A stretch of DNA of 19,274 nucleotides from the NCBI GenBank assembly GCA_034678415.1, contig JAXDBV010000279.1:1-19274 (forward strand), read 5' to 3'. The first letter of the stretch is position 1, and each line of letters starts with the position of its first letter. The translations under genes and the position numbers were made by a program. Source of the DNA: JAXDBV01 sp034678415 (lineage in GTDB: Bacteria > Bacteroidota > Bacteroidia > Bacteroidales > VadinHA17). A model generated the notes under the pieces. That model was given only the letters and a program-made list of their open reading frames with translations. It was not told the origin of the DNA and did not search any database. Below are positions 15,417 through 19,274 of this stretch, piece by piece.

Positions 15417-15426
15417 TACTTTTCAT
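15417..15426 (+). promoter_or_regulatory. Candidate -7 box TACTTTTCAT for the 5'-nucleotidase gene
   Basis: TACTTTTCAT lies 30 nt before ATG 15457 but only 3 nt before the alternative ATG 15430. If it is the -7 element, transcription would start at or downstream of 15430, which supports 15457 as the true start. It resembles the boxes before tilS and the Omp85-type gene. Confidence 0.4.
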
Positions 15427-15456
15427 TGGATGAAACAACCATTTCCATTCACACCT

Positions 15457-17259
15457 ATGAAACATATCCCATTCATATTCAGCGTATTCCTGGCCATATC
15501 CGCTGCCAGCGGGCAGGAAATGAAGCAGCTTGTCATCCTCCATACCAACGACCTGCATTCACACCTGAACGGTTTCTCCCCCGAATATAATTATTCTCCC
15601 CTGAGCATCAATGATGATAAGACCACCGGAGGATTTTCAAGGATTGCAGGCCTCATAGCAGAGGAGAGGAAGGAACACGGAGATAAACTGCTGGTGCTCG
15701 ATGTCGGCGACTTCCTTATGGGTACTTTTTACCACTTCTTCGAGGAAGAAACCGGATTCCAGCTCAACCTGATGAAAAGCATGGGGTATGATGCTGTGTC
15801 GATAGGCAACCATGAGTTCGACTTCGGCCCGTCCATGCTCGCCAATATGATCAGGAACGCCCAGAAAAAAGGCTCTCCACCTGTCATTCTTTCGAATATT
15901 GAATTTAACGAAGAAGAGGAAGGCGATGATCTGCTGGAGCAGGTATACCGAGAAAATGGTATCCACCCTTTCCTGGTGCTCAGGAGAAACGGATTAACGA
16001 TCGGCCTTTTTGCCCTGATGGGTGAAAATGCGGCCGACGTGGCTCCCAGGGCCAGGCCTGTCACCTTTGCCGACCGGCTGAAGACTGCAACAGCCATTGC
16101 CGGGCGGCTGAAAAAAGAGGAAAAGGCTGACGTTGTGATTTGCCTCTCGCACAGCGGTATCACCCTTGATAAAAATGGAAACTGGACGGGGGAGGATGTG
16201 AGACTGGCCAGCCAGGTGCCGGCCATTGACCTGATCATCAGCGGGCACACCCACACCCTGCTACCCCGGCCCCTGGTCGTCAATAACATACCCATCATAC
16301 AGGCGGGCGCCAACGGCGGGCACGTCGGTAAGATCGTTCTTACGGTGACCCGGGGAAAGCTGTCGGTCGACTCGTACAGGATGATACCGATTGATGACAG
16401 GATACAGGGTGACCCGCACATCCATGCGATGATCGCTGCGCAGAAAGAACTCATCAGCACACGTATCCTCGGGCCGCTGGATGTTTCCTTTGACGAACCG
16501 GTCGCCGAATCGGCATACTCCCTCCCCTGGAAACCCGACTCCATTCTCGAGGAGAGCACCCTGGGCCCGCTGCTGGCCGACGCCATCCATTCCTATGTGA
16601 ACCGCCAGCCCGGCCTGCATGCCGATATTGCCATGGTCGCGGCCGGCATGATACGCGACTCTCTGGTGGCCGGTAAACAAACGGTTGCCGACTTGTTCCG
16701 CGTAGTTTCCCTGGGCAACGGCGACGATAAAGTGCCGGGATACCCACTTTCCATGGTGTATGTTAACGGAAAAGAACTCAAAAGCATCCTCGAAATACTT
16801 CTCGTGGCATATAAATCAAATACCGATAATTACTTCTATTACTCCGGAATAAGAATCCACATCGCACCATGGAAGGGATTGCTCCGGAAGGTCAGGAAAA
16901 TAGAACTTGCCGATGAAAACGAAAGTTACAGCACCATCGACTTCTCAAAAAAGAACACACGCCTGTATTCCCTTGTTACCAACTCTTACATACTCGAGTT
17001 CATTGGTATTCTGAAGAAAATGAGCTTCGGTCTGGTGAACGTGGTACCCAAGGATAAAGACGGGCATCCCCTGCCCTCCATGAAACAGGCAGTGGTCGAT
17101 ATTGACACCGTCACACCGGGCATACAGGAAGGAAAGGAATGGATAGCCCTGCTTAATTATGTCAGGGGATTCAGTGATGTAAATGGGAACCAAATCCCTG
17201 ACCTTCCGGCGACATACAACACTTTCGTCCCCCGGGTGATTGCCCTGAAAAAAGAATAA
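15457..17259 (+). CDS. Secreted UshA-type 5'-nucleotidase/metallophosphatase
   Basis: 600 aa from ATG 15457, where MKHIPFIFSVFLAISAASGQ forms a clean type I signal peptide; ATG 15430 would add nine residues in front of it. The N-terminal calcineurin-like domain has all metal-site blocks: LHTNDLHSH (28-36), LDVGDF, SIGNHEFDFG, LSHSGI and ISGHTHT. A linker leads to a C-terminal 5'-nucleotidase domain with GPLLADAIHSY, AGMIRDS (where the family often has N-x-G-x-IR), a VVSLGNGDDKVP segment and MVYVNGKELKSILE. The YFYYSGIRI segment corresponds to the nucleobase-stacking region. Such enzymes hydrolyse nucleotides or related phosphoesters in the periplasm; the exact substrate is unknown. It diverges from the flavoprotein gene, and its stop is 4 nt from that of the convergent DUF4252 gene. 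Confidence 0.9.
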   Translation: MKHIPFIFSVFLAISAASGQEMKQLVILHTNDLHSHLNGFSPEYNYSPLSINDDKTTGGFSRIAGLIAEERKEHGDKLLVLDVGDFLMGTFYHFFEEETGFQLNLMKSMGYDAVSIGNHEFDFGPSMLANMIRNAQKKGSPPVILSNIEFNEEEEGDDLLEQVYRENGIHPFLVLRRNGLTIGLFALMGENAADVAPRARPVTFADRLKTATAIAGRLKKEEKADVVICLSHSGITLDKNGNWTGEDVRLASQVPAIDLIISGHTHTLLPRPLVVNNIPIIQAGANGGHVGKIVLTVTRGKLSVDSYRMIPIDDRIQGDPHIHAMIAAQKELISTRILGPLDVSFDEPVAESAYSLPWKPDSILEESTLGPLLADAIHSYVNRQPGLHADIAMVAAGMIRDSLVAGKQTVADLFRVVSLGNGDDKVPGYPLSMVYVNGKELKSILEILLVAYKSNTDNYFYYSGIRIHIAPWKGLLRKVRKIELADENESYSTIDFSKKNTRLYSLVTNSYILEFIGILKKMSFGLVNVVPKDKDGHPLPSMKQAVVDIDTVTPGIQEGKEWIALLNYVRGFSDVNGNQIPDLPATYNTFVPRVIALKKE

Positions 17260-17286
17260 ATCCTCAGAACATTGTACCTTTATTCT
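17248..17286 (-). terminator. Possible overlapping terminator between the convergent 5'-nucleotidase and DUF4252 genes
   Basis: AGAATAAA (17253-17260) and TTTATTCT (17279-17286) form an 8-bp AT-rich inverted repeat around both stop codons, with an 18-nt loop. On the minus strand it is followed by a run of T (complement of A 17248-17253). It could end the DUF4252 transcript. The AT-only stem is weak, so this is tentative. Confidence 0.4.
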
Positions 17287-17752
17287 CCCTTACCGATCGC
17301 GCGATGGCTGCCAGGTCATCGTGCGTGATCTTCCCGGTTATCGAAAGAAAAGCATTATCTTCTCCGCCCAGGATAATCACCAGTTCCCTGATAATGCCTT
17401 CCTTCTCATTGATCAGCATTCTTACATCCGAATCCTTCTCCCTCACAACCATCAGCTCTTCATACCTCTTTTTGTCGTAACTGCTGCCGATCTCTTCATA
17501 GAAATTGATCTGGTTGTTCAAACCCTCGTCTTCCACCGTCAGTATACGGACAGTTCCCATGTTCCTCATTATCTGGCGAATGTCCGGTTCTATTGCGGGA
17601 AGCAGGGCGGCCCAGCGAACAACAAATCCCGGGATAACCATTGAAACAATTCCCTTTGTACCTGAATATTTCCGGTACAGCTCCTTGCCTGTCAGATCCT
17701 GGGACGAAACAGGCAGAGAGATCATCATGAGGATTAATGCAATGATTTTCAT
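17264..17752 (-). CDS. Exported DUF4252-family protein
   Basis: 162 aa. MKIIALILMMISLPVSSQ is a signal peptide without a lipobox cysteine, so the product is probably periplasmic. The body matches the layout of DUF4252 proteins common in Bacteroidota: an N-terminal LYRKYSGTKGIVSMVIPGF, a central hydrophobic helix, a VRILTVEDEG strand, YEELMVVREKDSDVRMLINEKEG and IIRELVIILGGEDNAFLSITGKI, ending in an ITHDDLAAIARSV helix. The function of the family is unknown. The segment VREKDSDVRMLINEKEG followed by a hydrophobic strand is the most recognisable part. The gene is convergent with the 5'-nucleotidase gene (4-nt gap). TACGATTTG upstream (about 17787-17779), with CTTG further upstream, is a possible promoter. 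No Shine-Dalgarno is evident. Confidence 0.78.
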   Translation of the reverse strand: MKIIALILMMISLPVSSQDLTGKELYRKYSGTKGIVSMVIPGFVVRWAALLPAIEPDIRQIMRNMGTVRILTVEDEGLNNQINFYEEIGSSYDKKRYEELMVVREKDSDVRMLINEKEGIIRELVIILGGEDNAFLSITGKITHDDLAAIARSVRENKGTMF

Positions 17753-17821
17753 TCTATCGTGTGTGTCGAGTTTTCAAATCGTATATAAGACGGATAAGCA
17801 AGGCTTTTCTTACAGCCGGTA

Positions 17822-17852
17822 TTGAATTTTTTCAAAGAAAGCAGTATTTTGG
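17822..17852 (+). promoter_or_regulatory. Candidate promoter of the exported nitroreductase gene
   Basis: TTG (17822-17824) and TATTTTGG (17845-17852) are separated by 20 nt, close to the Bacteroidota pattern TTG-N about 19-TAnnTTTG, although the -7 box is one T short. The expected transcription start near 17858-17862 leaves about 40 nt of leader before ATG 17901. Confidence 0.45.
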
Positions 17853-17856
17853 TGAA

Positions 17857-17875
17857 TACTATCATAAAGATAGTA
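17857..17875 (+). repeat. 7-bp inverted repeat TACTATC-ATAAA-GATAGTA at the expected transcription start
   Basis: The perfect arms 17857-17863 and 17869-17875 flank a 5-nt spacer, immediately downstream of the candidate -7 box and 25 nt before the nitroreductase start. It could be an operator for a dimeric regulator or a 5'-UTR stem-loop. It is not followed by a U-tract, so it is not a terminator. Confidence 0.5.
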
Positions 17876-17900
17876 GTGTCTTATTAAAATAAATATTATT

Positions 17901-18620
17901 ATGAAACGCACACTGGGAATAATTGTATTTGCGAGTTTCCTGTCAGCGCTGGAAGGTCAGGAACCGGCTCCAATTGTATTGAATGCACCGAACCGTGAAC
18001 GGGGTCTCCCGGTAATGAAGGCTCTTGATGTCAGGGCGTCGGTGAGGGAATGGTCAAGCGAGAAGCTTTCGATACAGGACCTGTCGGATCTTCTATGGGC
18101 GGCCAACGGCATCAACCGGCCGTCGGAAGGGAAACGCACCGCCCCCTCGGCCCAGAATGCACAGGATATCAGTATCTACGTGTTTATGGAGGAAGGTGCC
18201 TACCTGTATGATGCCGTGAAAAGCCTTCTTGTGCCCGTTGCCGCGGGGGATCATCGCGATCTTGCCGGTAAGACCGATGCTCCAGTGACCCTGGTACTGG
18301 TAACCGATATTTCCAGGTTCCGTGGTCCCGGAGGCCGGCCCCCCGCCACTCCTCCTCCCCCCGGTGCGCCTCCTGCCGGCGGTCCTCCTGCCGGCCAACC
18401 GCCTATGAGCCCCTCATCCGCCGATTCCCTCAAACTGGGCTGGGGAAATATGGATGCCGGGATCGTATCACAGAATATCTCCCTGTTCTGTGCCGCTACA
18501 GGACTGAAAACCAGGCCACGTGCCGGCTTTCCCGGCGCAACAGCCATGAGAAAATTACTAAATCTAACGGATAAACAATACATCCTGTTGAATCATCCCG
18601 TGGGATATCCAAAAAAATAG
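17901..18620 (+). CDS. Exported SagB-type nitroreductase-family protein with a Pro-rich insertion
   Basis: 239 aa. MKRTLGIIVFASFLSALEGQ is a likely signal peptide, so export is expected. The core is a nitroreductase-fold flavoprotein of the SagB/ThcOx-like group: KALDVRASVREWS (40-52, the R-x-S-x-R FMN-phosphate motif), LSIQDLSDLLWAANGINRP (56-74), RTAPSAQNAQDISIYVF (79-95), a YLYD segment, and NMDAGIVSQNISLFCAATGLKTRPR (183-207). Such enzymes bind FMN; the substrate is unknown. Between strand LVLVTDISRF (131-140) and the NMDAG helix lies a stretch at about 141-173 that is almost only Pro, Gly and Ala (PPATPPPPGAPPAGG and PPAGQPPMSP), encoded by markedly GC-rich DNA at 18321-18419; the usual core has no such segment. 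No Shine-Dalgarno is seen; a candidate promoter and an inverted repeat lie just upstream. Confidence 0.86.
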   Translation: MKRTLGIIVFASFLSALEGQEPAPIVLNAPNRERGLPVMKALDVRASVREWSSEKLSIQDLSDLLWAANGINRPSEGKRTAPSAQNAQDISIYVFMEEGAYLYDAVKSLLVPVAAGDHRDLAGKTDAPVTLVLVTDISRFRGPGGRPPATPPPPGAPPAGGPPAGQPPMSPSSADSLKLGWGNMDAGIVSQNISLFCAATGLKTRPRAGFPGATAMRKLLNLTDKQYILLNHPVGYPKK

Positions 18621-18970
18621 ATACCTGTTCAACATTTAAAATTCTTATTTTCAAAGGACCACATCATCATTCGCTGACGGTATGCCTTACCCCGGCTGAT
18701 TTTTCAAACCCGCGGGCGCCAAACAACGTATAATTATTAATATGCCTTTTCCTGAATTTCTCTGGTGCTGTACCGTCCCGGTTTGTGATTACCCCGTTTC
18801 TGCCTTGTCAGGCAGCGGATTCTCCGCGTGCTTATTCCGGCACCATCGTAAGGGAATCGATGGGTAAGCATGCGTCCGGAAGAGTACGACAGCAGTTAAA
18901 ATGATGTTATCACCCAGCCCTGCGGGGATACATTGATCGGTATTGAAAGTGATAGCGAACGCCGGCTGTC
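18621..18970 (+). other. Gene-poor stretch of about 350 nt
   Basis: I found no convincing coding frame, tRNA or riboswitch here. It includes a TTATTTTCAAAG box at 18646-18657 similar to the -7 boxes elsewhere but with no gene after it. A 6-bp hairpin CTGCCT-TGTC-AGGCAG (18800-18815) without a U-tract is also present. Composition is mixed (AT-rich at 18621-18655 and 18720-18760, otherwise near the window average). It may be plain intergenic DNA or a decayed gene remnant. Confidence 0.5.
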
Positions 18971-19274
18971 TTATTTCCGCAGTGATTTCATCGTATTCCG
19001 CATCTCTTGTTCACCTTTGAGCGCGTAATACGGGAGAGGGTTGTCGGCATCAAACACGAGCATGTCAGCCGGGGGTTCGATCACCACATCGTTTTCCCTG
19101 AGTGAGCCGTCGGATGCAGTAACCGCATTGAGGTCCAGCCCAAGGTATCGGGCAAGGAAGCGGCAGGCGGCCACCCGTTTCTCATAACCATAATCGTGCT
19201 TTCCTTCCGTGAAATGGATATTTTCGAGGTTCTGAACTGCATTAAAATATCCATAGACCGTTCTGAGGTATGGA
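18971..19274 (-). CDS. Alpha/beta-hydrolase, acetylxylan-esterase/prolyl-oligopeptidase-like, C-terminal part
   Basis: An open frame enters from the right edge and ends at TAA (18973-18971); about 100 codons are visible. A GTG at 19174 is in frame, but coding sequence clearly continues upstream of it, so it is not the start. The segment YGYFNAVQNLENIHFTEGKHDYGYEKRVAACRFLARYLGLDL (shown in parts: GKHDYGYEKR, then RFLARYLGL) matches the end of the alpha/beta-hydrolase fold in esterase-like proteins, where E-G-H-D-Y-G carries the catalytic His. Here that His is encoded at 19198-19196. A distal ENDVVIEPPADMLVFD extension follows, as is common in Bacteroidota esterases annexed to polysaccharide degradation. 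The nucleophile and acid lie outside the window, so substrate and start are unknown. Confidence 0.7.
   Translation of the reverse strand, partial: PYLRTVYGYFNAVQNLENIHFTEGKHDYGYEKRVAACRFLARYLGLDLNAVTASDGSLRENDVVIEPPADMLVFDADNPLPYYALKGEQEMRNTMKSLRK

Noticed and set aside
15729..16586. A 285-codon minus-strand open frame.
   Set aside because: It lies entirely antisense to the well-supported 5'-nucleotidase catalytic domain, and its Ser/Arg-rich translation shows no family resemblance.
18800..18815. Hairpin CTGCCT-TGTC-AGGCAG considered as a terminator or an integron attC remnant.
   Set aside because: There is no U-tract on either strand and no recognisable attC core sites or integrase nearby.
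18971..19174. A stand-alone 67-aa gene starting at GTG 19174.
   Set aside because: The frame stays open to the right edge, and the upstream codons carry the conserved esterase HDYG motif, so this is the tail of a larger gene.
1..19274. CRISPR arrays, insertion sequences, tRNA or rRNA genes.
   Set aside because: No regularly spaced direct repeats, transposase-like frames with terminal inverted repeats, or tRNA/rRNA-like sequences were seen by eye on either strand.

Overview
The window looks like chromosomal DNA of a Bacteroidota bacterium, most probably Bacteroidales-like. The protein families point there: a WbqC-family protein, a DUF4252 protein, a FadL-type outer-membrane protein, several exported proteins and lipoproteins, and an archaeal/eukaryal-type prolyl-tRNA synthetase. 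Most start codons have no Shine-Dalgarno sequence, and several genes are preceded by A/T-rich TA-n-TTT promoter-like boxes, as is usual in this phylum. Genus-level assignment is not possible from this sequence. Apart from one gene-poor stretch near the right end, the region is densely coding. I see no rRNA, tRNA, CRISPR array, insertion sequence or phage gene.

Left part (1-2333, + strand): a tight cluster with the end of larC, then larE, larB and a WbqC-family gene, with gaps of 3, 3 and 9 nt. LarB, LarE and LarC are the three enzymes that build the nickel-pincer nucleotide (NPN) cofactor of lactate racemase-type enzymes. The apo-enzyme LarA is not in the window.

Envelope block (2363-6682, - strand), in transcription order: a secreted Tyr-rich protein with a basic Ser/Thr/Arg tail (6682-5432, own terminator); a related Tyr-rich lipoprotein (5227-3944); and a FadL/OmpP1-type outer-membrane protein (3850-2363) whose terminator lies inside the end of the wbqC gene. 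The two Tyr-rich genes share layout, an RI-x-RFHRP-xx-GI peptide motif, a strong Shine-Dalgarno and an almost identical 15-bp element 50 and 67 nt upstream of their starts. This pair is the best candidate for an undescribed system here.

Central part (6772-14102, + strand): proS and a 229-aa protein of unknown function (20 nt apart); a lipoprotein metallopeptidase resembling the M49 (dipeptidyl-peptidase III) family with a compact HEXXH site; a terminator; a single-POTRA Omp85-type outer-membrane protein; and tilS.

Right part (14153-19274): an FAD-dependent geranylgeranyl-reductase-type oxidoreductase (- strand) divergent from a secreted UshA-type 5'-nucleotidase (+). The nucleotidase converges, with a 4-nt gap, on a small exported DUF4252 protein (-). 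An exported SagB-type nitroreductase with an unusual Pro/Gly/Ala-rich insertion follows (+), then about 350 nt without a recognisable gene, and finally the C-terminal end of an alpha/beta-hydrolase (esterase-like, -) that runs off the right edge.

Overall the window mixes housekeeping translation genes (proS, tilS), a nickel-cofactor pathway and many cell-envelope or exported proteins.
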